A stretch of DNA of 64,000 nucleotides from Loktanella sp. 5RATIMAR09 (GTDB lineage: Bacteria > Pseudomonadota > Alphaproteobacteria > Rhodobacterales > Rhodobacteraceae). Made by a program: the position numbers and the translations under genes. A model generated the notes under the pieces. The model saw only the letters and a program-made list of their open reading frames with translations. It searched no databases and had not been told where the DNA came from. Within the stretch, counting starts at the first letter, position 1, and the number at the start of each line of letters is the position of its first letter. This document shows, one piece after another, positions 27,419 to 37,097 of the stretch. The DNA lies in contig NZ_LJAL01000008.1 of assembly GCF_001419985.1 (NCBI RefSeq), forward strand, positions 115,171 to 179,170. The letters run 5' to 3'.

Positions 27419-29305
27419 TTAGTCCACCAGATCCCACGGTACAGTGTAAGCGTTCAGCGCTTTGCCGATTTCTGCGTCCGTTGCATTGCCAGTCTTGACG
27501 ATATTGGCAACCAAGCCGCGCTTCTTGTCTTCGCTGACGTCATGGACCTCCGCAGCAACCTCCTTGAGAGCGGCGTTGAAGACGCGGATGATGGCCAGTC
27601 TGCGCAGGTCCGGCTTAAAGATTTTCCCAACCGCCGTTTTTGGCAATTCATCCAATATGCCCAGATATTTGGGATGGGCTGCGCGTTCATGTACATGTTC
27701 TTTTGCATAGGCCATCAGGTCTTTTTCCGTCACCTCGGCCCCCTCGACAAGTTCGACATAAACACAAGGCACTTCACCGGCGTGTTCGTCTGGCTGACCA
27801 ATGGCACCGGCAAAGGCCACGGCCTCATGCCCGGCCAAGGCTTCCTCGATCTCGGCGGGGTCGATGTTATGACCGCCGCGGATGATCAGATCCTTGGCGC
27901 GCCCTGTGATCCAGAGATAGCCGTCACTGTCGAACCGCCCCAGATCACCCGTCCGCAGATACTGCTGATCGGATTTCTCACCCGGATAGAAGAGGTTCTT
28001 GTTCTTGTCGGCCTCGGTATAGGTTTGCCCGCCAAAGACCCCGGGGTTGGAAACACAGATTTCACCAATTTCATCCACATCACGGATTTCGCCATCGGCG
28101 GCGTTCACGATTTTTATGTCCGTATAGGGGAAAGGCAAACCGATCGAGCCGACGCGCTTTTCGCCCGCTGGCGGATTGATCGAGACAAGGCATGTCGCCT
28201 CGGTCAGCCCGTAGCCTTCACAGATTGTGACACCTGCGGCCTTTTCAAAGCGGCGATAAAGTTCGAGCGGCAGCGGCGCCGAGCCGCAGAAGGCCAGACG
28301 CAGCGTGGAAATATCCGCGTCAACTTTGCGCTGCATCAGTGCCGACATGGCCGTGGGCACGGTAATCATGAAAGTCACTTTGTGCTTTTCGATCAGCTTC
28401 CAGAAGTTATCAAATACCCCCTCGCCACGATATCCTTGCGGCGTGGGCAACACGATCTGCGCACCAGAGCCCAGCGAAGCACCCAATGACACGATCGTCG
28501 CAAAAACATGAAACAAGGGCAGCGGACAGATTTGCACGTCTTCTTCGGTGAAGAGCAGCCGATCACCCAGCCACGCATTGTAGATAATTCCGGAATAGCG
28601 GTGCTGTACAACCTTGGGCATGCCTGTGGTGCCACCCGTGTGAAAATAGGCGGCAACCCTGTCGGTCTTGCAATCCTCAAAGTTCAGGGTCTTGGGCAGT
28701 TTGTTCATCTCGGCGTTGAAATCCAACACCGTGGCCTTGTGGGCAACAGGGTTCTTGGGGCGGATCAGCGGCACGATAAGGCGCTTCAATCCGGTCAGAT
28801 AACGGTGCAGGTCGACTTCCAGCACATGCGTGACATTTGGTGCCAGGCGCACGGCTTCGGCGGCTTTTTGGGCGACATCGGTTTTTGGAAAGGCCTTGAG
28901 CGTGACAAGCACTTTGGCCTTGGTTTCGCGCAGGATGGCGGCGATTTGTTCAGCGTCCAGTAGCGGGTTGATGGGGTTTACGATCCCCGCCACCTGTCCG
29001 CCCAGATATGTCAGGACCGTTTCGGTCGCATTGGGCATCAGGTAGGCCACGACATCATCTTCACCGACACCCAGACTGCGGAACATGTTGGCAGCTTGTG
29101 CCGTCTTTTCGCGCAGCGTGTTCCAATCGAGCGTTTCGCATTTCGCATCGGGGTCAGAGAAGAGGCTGAAAGTCACCGCTTTTCGTGAGCCATGTTTGGC
29201 GGACGTCCGGCAAAGCAGTTCAAAGGTCGTCGTGGCCTTATCACGGTCCTCCCACGGCTTTTCGTTTTCGATAGCGTCCCGATCCGCGACAGTTGCAAAA
29301 GCCAT
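27419..29305 (-). CDS. AMP-forming acyl-CoA synthetase
   Basis: 628 aa. Start M at 29305, with a strong GGAGG 8 bases upstream; 9 residues further upstream in the same frame are rejected. AMP-binding loop YFHTGGTTGMPK, the core EGYGLTEATC, the hinge YLRTGDLGRFD, RGGHNIDPAEIEEAL, and the C-terminal catalytic Lys in TAVGKIFKPDLRR. It activates a carboxylic acid to acyl-CoA. The long N-terminus suits medium/long-chain or aryl substrates. It may form an operon with the downstream dehydrogenase, with a 38-bp gap. Confidence 0.93.
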   Translation of the reverse strand: MAFATVADRDAIENEKPWEDRDKATTTFELLCRTSAKHGSRKAVTFSLFSDPDAKCETLDWNTLREKTAQAANMFRSLGVGEDDVVAYLMPNATETVLTYLGGQVAGIVNPINPLLDAEQIAAILRETKAKVLVTLKAFPKTDVAQKAAEAVRLAPNVTHVLEVDLHRYLTGLKRLIVPLIRPKNPVAHKATVLDFNAEMNKLPKTLNFEDCKTDRVAAYFHTGGTTGMPKVVQHRYSGIIYNAWLGDRLLFTEEDVQICPLPLFHVFATIVSLGASLGSGAQIVLPTPQGYRGEGVFDNFWKLIEKHKVTFMITVPTAMSALMQRKVDADISTLRLAFCGSAPLPLELYRRFEKAAGVTICEGYGLTEATCLVSINPPAGEKRVGSIGLPFPYTDIKIVNAADGEIRDVDEIGEICVSNPGVFGGQTYTEADKNKNLFYPGEKSDQQYLRTGDLGRFDSDGYLWITGRAKDLIIRGGHNIDPAEIEEALAGHEAVAFAGAIGQPDEHAGEVPCVYVELVEGAEVTEKDLMAYAKEHVHERAAHPKYLGILDELPKTAVGKIFKPDLRRLAIIRVFNAALKEVAAEVHDVSEDKKRGLVANIVKTGNATDAEIGKALNAYTVPWDLVD

Positions 29306-29413
29306 GTCGTCTCCTCCCTGTTTTCTTTTCACGCAGCGTGACGCTGCCTCCCTGAGGGAACAGGGTGGTGAAAAACAAATTTAAGCACAAGTCTGACGCT
29401 ACGAAAAACGCAG

Positions 29414-31204
29414 CTATTCCGCCGCGACACCTTCTGTGAACTGCAGCCGCGCCAACCGCGCGTAGAGCCCGCCTTGGGCGACAAGCGCATCATGGGTGCC
29501 TTGGGCCGCGATTTTGCCGTCTTCCAGAACGATGATGCGGTCGGCCTTTTTGACGGTGGCCAGCCTGTGCGCGACAATCAATGTCGTACGTGTCCGCGCC
29601 AGTTCCTCGACCGCGCGCTGCACAGCGTATTCGCTTTCGGCATCAAGTGCGCTGGTGGCTTCGTCCAAGAGCAGGATCGGCGCATCGCGCAAAATGGCGC
29701 GTGCAATCGCGATCCGCTGTTTCTGTCCCCCCGACAACATTACACCGCGTTCGCCAACGTAGCTCTCGAAACCATCAGGCAAGGCTTTGAGAAAATCATA
29801 GGCGGCGGCGGCTTTTGCGGCCTCTTCAACCTCGGCATCGGTGGCGGTGGGCCTGCCAAAACGGATATTTTCGCGCGCTGTATCAGCAAAGATCACAGGA
29901 TCTTGCGGGACAAGCGCGATGTGCTGGCGGAATTCCGAGCGCAAGAGTTCGCGCAGGTCCATACCATCGATTTTGACCGCTCCGGATTGCGGGTCATAGA
30001 AGCGCTGCACCATTTGGATGATCGTGCTTTTGCCCGCCCCGGAAGGGCCGACAAGTGCGACGGTCTCACCCGCCTTGATTTCGAGGTTGATGCCATCGAG
30101 GGCAGAAATCTGGGGCCGCGACGGGTAATGGAACTGTACGTTCTCGAATTGCAAGGTTCCTTTGACGGGCTGAGCCAACGTCTTGGAATCTGCGGGATCC
30201 TGCACTGTGTCTTCGGCGGTCAGAAGCTCGACCAAACGTTCCGTAGCACCAGCGGCGCGTTGCAATTCCCCCCAGACCTCGGACAGCGCTGCAACAGCCC
30301 CGCCGACCATGATGGTGTAGATCATGAATTGCACCAACCCGCCTTCGGTGATCTCACCGGCAACCACGTCTTGTGAACCCATCTGCAAAAACAGAACGAT
30401 AGCGGCAAAGACCATGAAGATCACGATGGCCGTCAGCGCTGCACGTGTCATGATCCGGCGGCGGGCAGAGCGATAGCTTTGCTCGGTGACTTCGTCGAAT
30501 TTGGCGCGGCTGAGTTCCTCGTGCGTAAAGGCCTGCACGGTTTGCGCCGACAAGAGCTGCTCGGACGCATCGCCACTGGATTCAGCAATCAGGTCCTGAT
30601 TTTCCTTGGACAGACTGCGCACACGACGCCCTAGAAACAGGATCGGGAACAGCACCACAGGGATCGGCCAAAGCACCATCGCGCTCATCTTGACCGAGGT
30701 CAGCAGCATCAGGATGACGCCACCAATGAAAATCAATATGTTACGCAATGCGATCGAGACAGAGCTACCGATCACCGAAAGGATCAATGTTGTATCTGTA
30801 GTAATCCGGCTAAGCACCTCACCCGTCATGATTTTTTCGTAAAATGCAGGGCTCATGCTGATCATGCGGTTGAACACGGCCTTGCGAATATCTGCCACGA
30901 CCCTTTCACCTAGCCGGGTGACTAAGTAATAGCGCAGCGCCGTTCCGAACGAGAGCAATACAGCGATAATCAGCATTGTCACGAAGTGCTGGCTGATCTC
31001 GCCGCTGGCCAGCCCGAAGGTATCAACAACCTGTCCCGCCGCGATCGGCAAACTCAGCGCGACCATGGCCGTAAAGACAAGCGCAAAGCCTGCCGCGATC
31101 ATGTTGTAACGATAGGTTCTCATGAACGGCCAAAGAGCTTTGAGCGCGCTGACACGTTTGCCGACGGGCCGCTCTTCGGCGATAGGTTTTTGGGTCTCAG
31201 CCAT
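29414..31204 (-). CDS. ABC exporter, fused membrane and ATPase domains
   Basis: 596 aa half-transporter, six helices in the first 320 residues, then the nucleotide-binding domain: Walker A GPSGAGKST, signature LSGGQKQR, Walker B ILLLDEATSALD, and the H-loop VAHRLATV. It resembles MsbA/LmrA-type homodimeric exporters (lipid, drug or peptide). The substrate is not evident. It is separated from the acyl-CoA synthetase by 108 bp. Confidence 0.93.
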   Translation of the reverse strand: MAETQKPIAEERPVGKRVSALKALWPFMRTYRYNMIAAGFALVFTAMVALSLPIAAGQVVDTFGLASGEISQHFVTMLIIAVLLSFGTALRYYLVTRLGERVVADIRKAVFNRMISMSPAFYEKIMTGEVLSRITTDTTLILSVIGSSVSIALRNILIFIGGVILMLLTSVKMSAMVLWPIPVVLFPILFLGRRVRSLSKENQDLIAESSGDASEQLLSAQTVQAFTHEELSRAKFDEVTEQSYRSARRRIMTRAALTAIVIFMVFAAIVLFLQMGSQDVVAGEITEGGLVQFMIYTIMVGGAVAALSEVWGELQRAAGATERLVELLTAEDTVQDPADSKTLAQPVKGTLQFENVQFHYPSRPQISALDGINLEIKAGETVALVGPSGAGKSTIIQMVQRFYDPQSGAVKIDGMDLRELLRSEFRQHIALVPQDPVIFADTARENIRFGRPTATDAEVEEAAKAAAAYDFLKALPDGFESYVGERGVMLSGGQKQRIAIARAILRDAPILLLDEATSALDAESEYAVQRAVEELARTRTTLIVAHRLATVKKADRIIVLEDGKIAAQGTHDALVAQGGLYARLARLQFTEGVAAE

Positions 31205-31301
31205 GCACTGTCCTCAGATTATGGGGAAGACATAAAACTGAACCAACCGTTTCACAAGGCAACCCTGCGCATCTGCGATATTTTGGTTGTCAGGAAGCTA
31301 T

Positions 31302-31375
31302 TGGAGCGGGCGGCGGGAATCGAACCCGCACGTTCAGCTTGGAAGGCTGACAGGCTACCACTACATCACGCCCGC
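31302..31375 (-). tRNA. tRNA-Gly (anticodon UCC)
   Basis: 74 nt with encoded CCA. Acceptor GCGGGCG/CGCCCGC, anticodon stem TCAGC/GCTGA with loop CTTCCAA, T arm GCGGG/CCCGC with TTCGATT. Anticodon TCC reads GGA/GGG. Confidence 0.95.
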
Positions 31376-31628
31376 AACTACGGGCATGGATTATTGAAGC
31401 AACCGATTGAGGTCAAGTGGCACTTTGGTCCTGTCAGAGAGAGATTAGCTGGATTGGGCGGAAAGTGTGAGTTCGTTACACCTGCAAAGGCATCCTGTCA
31501 AAGATATCAAAGCGGCCATTCATGAAGAGCACGGCGATTGCCGGTTGAGGGGCCTGAGCCGACTGCTGCTGAAGAAGCTTGAACGCGAAAAGTCCATATA
31601 GCTTGAGCCATCGACACAGACTTTTCCC

Positions 31629-31957
31629 TTGATTGCCTCACATACGCCGCGCGAGAGTGCTGCTATTGAATATGAGCGTACTATAAGCGACGCAGACACG
31701 GCCTATGCATCTGCACGAGTTAAGAGTACAGAGGCGGCCGAGGCGGGCTTGAACGCACTGGATTTCAACGATGGGGACTTCCACGCCCTAGTTCGCTGAC
31801 CCCCAGAGATTGAAAAGCTGAGAGACCTACGGACCCTCCCTCTCGCCCACATTCAAATCACCGATCTACGCGCTCTCGCGGGCTTAACGGGATTGCGGAC
31901 CCTCAACCTCCTCAACACCCATATCGCCGACTCAGCGCCGCTGGCGAGTTTGAACAT
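31629..31957 (+). pseudogene. Remnant of a leucine-rich repeat protein
   Basis: One frame reads through IEYERTISDADTAYASARV and ALDFNDGDFHALVR, stops at TGA 31797-31799, then continues in the same frame as PPEIEKLRDLRTL, ITDLRALAGLTGLRTLNLL and ADSAPLASLN. The second part is a standard leucine-rich repeat (LxxLxxLxL). The block before the stop is the N-terminal segment that normally leads into these repeats. Thus the gene carries a nonsense mutation and its LRR array is cut off near 31957. Upstream of about 31629 no start with a ribosome site is apparent. Confidence 0.7.
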
Positions 31958-32100
31958 AAACGCCCGCATTCCCCTTTGGCGGCAAACCACCTGCTATGGT
32001 CCATTGGCAGACAAATGACACAACCAACCCCAACCAGCAGGTGCGAAAATTAGCTCAATTTACGCCAGATCCAACCCAACAAATGGGGAGAAGCTCAGCG

Positions 32101-32135
32101 GTTCATAGTCTGTTCATGTTCACGAATTTACAAAT
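32101..32135 (+). promoter_or_regulatory. PhoP-box-like direct repeat and -10 upstream of the TadG-like gene
   Basis: GTTCAT (32101-32106) and GTTCAT (32112-32117) are spaced 11 bp, then 11 bases, then TACAAAT (32129-32135). The same layout precedes the genes at 38877 and 39946. PhoP/OmpR-type regulators are known to bind direct hexamers spaced 11 bp just upstream of a -10 element. A near CtrA-like pair TTAA-N6-TTAA (32135-32148) follows, but its spacing is one base short of the N7 consensus. Confidence 0.55.
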
Positions 32136-32184
32136 TAATTCTTGTTAAGCGTACTGCGCCGACTGCCACGAGGGGCCGAAAACT

Positions 32185-33957
32185 GTGATTACCATCAGCC
32201 GTCAAAGCAAGTTGATGAATCTGAAACGATCGCTCCGCGATGGTGTTGAGAAACAGATTTTCCTATGCCGGTTTAGGAAAGATGAAGAAGGCGGGTTGAT
32301 TGTCCTGACGCTGCTCCTGCTGATCTCGATGCTGGTTGTGGGGGGGATGGCCGTTGACTTCATGCGCTACGAGGCCGAACGAACGAAGCTCCAGAGTGTA
32401 TCAGACCGCGCCGTCCTTGCTGCTGCGAATATGAACCAAAATCGCAGTCAACAAGACGTGCTTGTGGATTTCTTTGATGCCGAAGGGTATGAAGGGTCGA
32501 TCGTAGGCTCTCCCGTTACCGAAAGAACCGCATCCCGAAGCGTTGTCTCGCTCAGTTCTAGAATCGAGATGGATACCTTCTTCCTCAGGCTGATAGGCAT
32601 GGATACGCTCACTGCGCCAGCAAGAGCGACGGCGATAGAAGGAGTCGCGAATGTCGAGGTTTCACTCGTATTGGATATCTCCGGTTCAATGGCGCAAGAG
32701 ATGCAAGGTTCCGTCATTCAATATGACGAGAGCGGCGTACCAAGACGAGATGCAAGCGGCGATATCATCACCGTTGACGGTACAGGGACAAGAATGTTTT
32801 TCCTGCAACAGGCGGCGAGCCAATTTATTGATGATCTCTTGCTGCCGGAATACGAAGACCGGATTTCGATTAATCTGATCGCCTACTCTCAGCACGTGTC
32901 AATCGGTGACGACCTGTATTACGCGCTCCGAACGACACCTGATTCCATAACAGCACCAGAGGACATTGATGGTAATGCAGTACAGTCTGTTATTGGCAGC
33001 TCGTATGGCGCCGTCGTCGACGGTGAGGATGGTGTACCTGTTACTCTGCCATATTTCGATGGAACCATCATTGATGACTACAGCAGTGGCGGACTTGTTG
33101 TTCCGACGAACTATGGTTGGGTCCCGAACCGTACGCCTGTCTTCACCAACCTATCGCGCTGCGTAACATTTACCGACGAAGAATATAACACGCTGGCATT
33201 CAATACCGAGCGTGTCTACCAGCAGGTCGAGCTTGCAGATTACTATTGGATCGGCACAAATCTGATACCTGGCCTTGAGGCATGCCCTACTGAGGATTTT
33301 CACGGTATCATATTGATGTCACAGAACGCTGCGGCGTTGAAATCTGCGATTATGCAGTATCAGCCGACAGTGAACACCTCTATCCATCGCGGCATGAAGT
33401 GGGGCGCGACCTTGCTGGATCCGTCCATGCGCACTCTGATTTCCAATATCCCAACTGTTGATCCTGCGTTTCGTTCCACCAGACCAGCCCCCTATAATGA
33501 TCCAACAACGGAGAAATACATCGTTATTATGACGGACGGGGAAACGGTATCGTCTGTCAAGATTCGAGACGAACATTATGACGAATTCGAAGAGAGAGCG
33601 GGGCTGAGTACGCAGACCGCATACTATTACGCCAATAATAACCCTGACCCTTCGTCTTCGACATCAGCGAGCATTGATAGAGACACAGGTGAAATAGTGA
33701 ACACTATGGTCGAATCGATCGGTACGGAAAACGACTTGAATTTGAAACTAAGTCAGATCTGTAATTTGGCTGGAGCTGAAGTTACCGATATTTTCACAAT
33801 CTCACTGGGTGTCCAGAACCCAACCATGACGAACTGCGCCAGCGAGCCAGGGAATGCATTTTTTGCCGCAGTCACAAATGATCCAAATGAACCCGGCTTG
33901 GGCGAGATCTTCGCGCGGATTGCGGAACAGATTACCGCATTGCGCCTCGCGTTATAA
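32185..33957 (+). CDS. TadG-like pilus-assembly/surface protein with VWA domain
   Basis: 590 aa from GTG 32185, with AGGGG about 10 bases upstream; ATG 32215 is an alternative. A TadE/G-type N-terminus: a helix at about 35-58 (LIVLTLLLLISMLVVGGMAVDFM) followed by a conserved RYEAERTKLQSVSDRAVLAAAN. The von Willebrand A domain starts near 155, with MIDAS DISGS and, near 440, MTDGET. TadG members are membrane-anchored periplasmic or surface proteins of tight-adherence pilus systems. Here no tad genes (tadA, rcpA, flp) are adjacent, so it is an orphan copy. Base composition is more AT-rich than the housekeeping block. Confidence 0.85.
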   Translation: MITISRQSKLMNLKRSLRDGVEKQIFLCRFRKDEEGGLIVLTLLLLISMLVVGGMAVDFMRYEAERTKLQSVSDRAVLAAANMNQNRSQQDVLVDFFDAEGYEGSIVGSPVTERTASRSVVSLSSRIEMDTFFLRLIGMDTLTAPARATAIEGVANVEVSLVLDISGSMAQEMQGSVIQYDESGVPRRDASGDIITVDGTGTRMFFLQQAASQFIDDLLLPEYEDRISINLIAYSQHVSIGDDLYYALRTTPDSITAPEDIDGNAVQSVIGSSYGAVVDGEDGVPVTLPYFDGTIIDDYSSGGLVVPTNYGWVPNRTPVFTNLSRCVTFTDEEYNTLAFNTERVYQQVELADYYWIGTNLIPGLEACPTEDFHGIILMSQNAAALKSAIMQYQPTVNTSIHRGMKWGATLLDPSMRTLISNIPTVDPAFRSTRPAPYNDPTTEKYIVIMTDGETVSSVKIRDEHYDEFEERAGLSTQTAYYYANNNPDPSSSTSASIDRDTGEIVNTMVESIGTENDLNLKLSQICNLAGAEVTDIFTISLGVQNPTMTNCASEPGNAFFAAVTNDPNEPGLGEIFARIAEQITALRLAL

Positions 33958-34043
33958 TTGGTGATTTGCACCAAGAAATAGCCATATCCTATTCATGCAA
34001 CTGATGAAATCTTTCGGAGACGATTTGAATTGGAGGCGTATCC

Positions 34044-34235
34044 ATGTCGAATGTAATTCGAATATTCTACCACCTGAAAACGGAATCGGTTGAAATTGGA
34101 TTTTCTCGTTTGCTTTCCTTAGCTGGAACAATCGCTGAAGTACCGATGAAAGCCGAATTAGTGATCTCAGAAGCGCTGAGGGTATCTGCCGTTCAACGCC
34201 TCAAGAAGTGCTGTATTGCACCATCTTCTGCATAA
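34044..34235 (+). CDS. Possible small protein, unknown
   Basis: 63 codons with a good ribosome site (GGAGG about 8 bases before the ATG). No recognisable motif, no signal peptide, and low similarity to the neighbours by eye. The whole 33958-34688 interval is otherwise without a convincing gene: several overlapping frames on both strands reach 90-120 codons but none combines a start site with a recognisable sequence. Confidence 0.3.
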   Translation: MSNVIRIFYHLKTESVEIGFSRLLSLAGTIAEVPMKAELVISEALRVSAVQRLKKCCIAPSSA

Positions 34236-34558
34236 GTCTTACGATCCCAACAGCATCAAGACCATTTTCTCTCTGAACTGGAGCGGATGGATAAAGGTCT
34301 TTATGGCCCCGCAAATGATGCGGACAGTGTTTTCTGGCCTGCCCTTGTCTGCCGCAGACCAGAGACCCGTAATTACAGCGACCGCTGGGCACAAGGCTCG
34401 CAAATGGCTAAACAGGAACGAACAGAAACCAGCATCGACCGGATCATCAAGAACGAAGCAAAGTGGCTGGATGGGGCAAGACTTGGTGACAATATCGGCA
34501 CCGCTCGCATTTACGTGCAACACGCTTTCAGAAACCTTGAGCATGTTCAAAATCACAA

Positions 34559-34585
34559 ATGACGGCCCTTTGTAGGGACCGTCAT
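34559..34585 (+). terminator. Strong stem-loop, terminator-like
   Basis: ATGACGG (34559-34565) pairs with CCGTCAT (34579-34585), extended by CCCT/AGGG around a TTGT loop with one bulged A. An 11-bp stem. No clear U-run follows (GGTAAAAACT). It lies between unassigned frames and the convergent secreted-protein gene at 34689, and may end that transcript on the minus strand. Confidence 0.5.
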
Positions 34586-34688
34586 GGTAAAAACTGCCTT
34601 TCAGCACGGTGTATTAGCTTCTTCCCAACAGGCTGAATACCTGGGATGAGGTACCACAGATCAGACCAACTTAGGCCGGCTCTGTAGT

Positions 34689-35015
34689 TTAGCCGCTATT
34701 CGGGGAGTTGCTTGGCGACCTGCGAGTATTGTCACCGTTGCCCGTGCTTTCGCACAGCACATCATCGGTACAATTGTTCTCAGCATTGTTAACCAAGAGA
34801 GAACTGCCTGGCGCAGCCTGGTCGCCATTACCCCAACCGTTATTCATATTTGCACAGAATGGCAGGTCGGCTCTCTCTTTGCCGGTCGCCGTTTTATCAA
34901 TTAGGATTTCATAATTGGCCGCGACGCACCCAGAATTAGCCAAGCTCGGTGTGGCGACGCCAAAAGTTGTCGCCATGGCCAAGCCGCCGATAAGTAGTGT
35001 GAATTTATTCATCAT
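34689..35015 (-). CDS. Small secreted Asn/Gly-rich protein
   Basis: About 108 aa. ATG 35015 (or 35012) follows GAGGAA 5-8 bases upstream; the ORF extends to 35051 without a ribosome site. Signal peptide with the end PSLA, then a mature region with four Cys (GCVAAN, LPFCANM, NNCTDDVLC), suggesting disulfides. It contains the phrase NNGWGNGDQAAPG, a short motif found in small Rhodobacteraceae exported proteins (from memory), and ends in Ser/Asn repeats. It shares a promoter element with other secreted genes here. Confidence 0.7.
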   Translation of the reverse strand: MMNKFTLLIGGLAMATTFGVATPSLANSGCVAANYEILIDKTATGKERADLPFCANMNNGWGNGDQAAPGSSLLVNNAENNCTDDVLCESTGNGDNTRRSPSNSPNSG

Positions 35016-35053
35016 TCCGTTCCTCGATGATACATTAGCATTTAATACCATTA

Positions 35054-35076
35054 TCTATCTTCTTAGTAGCATGAAT
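35054..35076 (-). promoter_or_regulatory. RTTCAT promoter element of the small secreted gene
   Basis: On the minus strand ATTCATGCTA (35076-35067) lies 51-60 bases upstream of ATG 35015. The same 10-mer is at 39871-39880 upstream of the secreted gene at 39946. GATAGAT follows after about 11 bases and may act as -10. The upstream 11-bp-spaced half-site is not conserved here, so support is weaker than at the other three sites. Confidence 0.35.
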
Positions 35077-35753
35077 AAGGCCAAATTGGTATCTTAAAAT
35101 GACTCTATCGCCCAAGTTGCTACAATGCTACCATTGGGGCCACATTGTTCGAAAAAAGGGCGTTTCTTCTTGTTAGATCCGCATTTTTTTGCCCACAATA
35201 CTGGTTCTTATGATGGTCGTTCTTATTGCTCGAGCAGTTGAAGTCATCGTCTGTTTCATTGTTCGGAGAGCGAAGAGCAGCTTCAACAATTAAAGACTTT
35301 GGTAAGTCTGTTTGATTTGTTGATACAGGGCGTCATACCTTGCTGGCGTCGCCCACATTTCCGATTAGGGTTAGGTAATTTGGTGATCCATGCCACCGAA
35401 AACCTGTCTCATGCTGTCGCAGCGATCGTTTCATGGCAAACTAAATGATCACATTACGACACACTTATATCGAAGGCTACGAGACCGTAGCGGTTTTGTC
35501 AGTTCTGACAATCTGTGATCGATCTACTGTCAAAAACTTCTCTTCTTAGAACGCTGTCAAGGCCCTTCATGCCGATCTGCTTCTCACACTTATATTTCCT
35601 TGCGAAGTTTCGCGTCTGAAAGGAATACACTACATTGAAATCGAAATGTTATTCATTTCAGGTCTCTCATACTACCTAAAATAGAGCTTTGATCATTCGC
35701 ATAGTCCGATGAAGCCCGCAAACGGGACAACAAGTACACTTAAGGGCATGCCT
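35077..35753. other. 677 bp without an identifiable gene
   Basis: AT-rich relative to the housekeeping block. A minus-strand frame of about 70 codons (roughly 35100-35320; includes NETDDDFNCSSNKND) is open but has no start and no recognisable motif. A 33-codon frame with ATG near 35430 on the minus strand runs toward it in another frame, which could be a frameshifted relic. I see no RNA structure or IS ends. Confidence 0.4.
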
Positions 35754-37097
35754 TCAATACGACCCTGCTTGCCTGCGCAATGTCACCACAAATCTTGCAC
35801 CGCCAAGCTGTATGGATCGTTGGACTTCTATGGCACCCTGATAGGCAATCACCAGATCAGATGCGATGGCCAATCCAAGACCTGTTCCGGGCTTTGATTC
35901 ATCAAGTCTTTGCCCACTGACAAAGGCCAGAACCCCACTTCCTTCCGCAATGCCTGGGCCATCGTCCTCGACGATGATACGAACCTCGGTTGGTGTTGCG
36001 GCAGTGGTAATGCGGATCATAGTCTCTGACCATTTCAGCGCATTATCAAGCAAATTTCCAATGATCTCTTCAAAGTCGATCTGGTTGATTTTGGCGTGAA
36101 GATCAGGAGAAACATCAGTGATCACCTCGCGCCCCGTGCGTTTTGCGAGTGCGCTAAAAGCACGCTCTAACCTTGCGAGGCTCATATTCAGATCAGTTGA
36201 TGACTGTTCAAGTGCGCTATCTTGCGTCGCCTTCATCCGGGCAAATGAGCGTTTCAGTTGGGCGTCCAACCGGTCAAGCGCATTAATGCCCTTTTGCACT
36301 TGCATGCCCGCTCGCTGCATTTCAAAAAGCTCATTGCGCAAGACAGCTGATGGCGTTTTTAGCGCGTGCGCCAGATCCACTGTCTGGCGTCGAGACCGGC
36401 TGACGATCTCTCTGTTGCGATCCAGAAGCGTGTTGATGTCAGTGACGAGCGCTTGTACTTCCTGCGGATAGTTCTCGACGGGCAATTGCCCTTCGTGATC
36501 CTTTCGGGCGATTACATCCTTGCGTAACTGAGACAGAGGTCTGAGCGTAAATATCACAAGCAGAAAAGCACCCGCAACGGCCAGAAGGCCGACGAGCGCA
36601 AACGATACGTTCAGACGCTGACGCAGCCCTGTTTGATCTTCCTCCAGCGCTTCGGTCGAAGAGGCAACAGTCAGAAGCCACACCGCGCCATCATCAAGCG
36701 TCATCTGACGCGACAAGGCGCGCAAGTTCTGTCCTGCTGGTCCATCCATACGTGCAATGGTCGTATTTGTCGCACGTGAGGTGCTGACAGGCAACAAGGA
36801 GTCCGCAAGCGAAGGGGATACCACGACCCCACCATCTTCGTTTGTGGCTTGCCAGTAGGTTCCCGAGAATGGCCGTTGATAGACCGGGTCGTCTAGCTGA
36901 TTGAGCATCGCTTCGCTTGTACCGCCTGTGTTGGCCAGCGCAACGACAGCTTGCGTGTGCCGTGCCGCAAGCTGTTCATCAAAGCGTGATAAGGTGAGAT
37001 CTTCGAGGTAGTTTCCAACAGCGTTCGTGCCGGCTAGCACAACAATGGTTGCCCAAATCGCGCCGCCGGCGACAGCCCGTTGGCGAAGTGATCTCAC
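35754..37097 (-). CDS. Sensor histidine kinase (PhoQ/QseC class)
   Basis: 447 aa. Helix near 7-28, a periplasmic domain of about 130 residues, second helix near 163-185, HAMP, phospho-His244 in DLAHALKTPS, and ATPase boxes NLLDNALKW, EDDGPGI and GTGLGLAI. Overlaps the response regulator gene by 4 bp. The His-box wording (HALKTP) and periplasmic sensor match PhoQ-like kinases. The signal is not readable; divalent cation, acid or antimicrobial peptide sensing is known for PhoQ. Confidence 0.93.
   Translation of the reverse strand: MRSLRQRAVAGGAIWATIVVLAGTNAVGNYLEDLTLSRFDEQLAARHTQAVVALANTGGTSEAMLNQLDDPVYQRPFSGTYWQATNEDGGVVVSPSLADSLLPVSTSRATNTTIARMDGPAGQNLRALSRQMTLDDGAVWLLTVASSTEALEEDQTGLRQRLNVSFALVGLLAVAGAFLLVIFTLRPLSQLRKDVIARKDHEGQLPVENYPQEVQALVTDINTLLDRNREIVSRSRRQTVDLAHALKTPSAVLRNELFEMQRAGMQVQKGINALDRLDAQLKRSFARMKATQDSALEQSSTDLNMSLARLERAFSALAKRTGREVITDVSPDLHAKINQIDFEEIIGNLLDNALKWSETMIRITTAATPTEVRIIVEDDGPGIAEGSGVLAFVSGQRLDESKPGTGLGLAIASDLVIAYQGAIEVQRSIQLGGARFVVTLRRQAGSY

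Noticed and set aside
27386..30376. Long plus-strand frames (367 and 300 codons) opposite the acyl-CoA synthetase and ABC exporter
   Set aside because: Antisense shadows in GC-rich coding DNA; no start sites or domains.
31302..31375. tRNA-Gly as an integration (att) site for the accessory region
   Set aside because: The 3' end of the tRNA faces the ABC exporter, not the accessory DNA, and I found no repeated 3' fragment or integrase gene.
31467..31601. A 44-codon frame with GTG start (VKDIKAAIHEEHGD, LLLKKLEREK)
   Set aside because: Open and helical, but too short, with no matching family and only a weak ribosome site. It may be a relic.
32135..32148. TTAA-N6-TTAA as a CtrA-binding site before the TadG-like gene
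   Set aside because: CtrA needs N7; spacing is one short. The GTTCAT direct repeat explains the promoter better.
35100..35460. Two minus-strand frames (33 and about 70 codons) that might be one frameshifted gene
   Set aside because: No homology I can name and no start for the second frame, so it is only listed in the gap entry.
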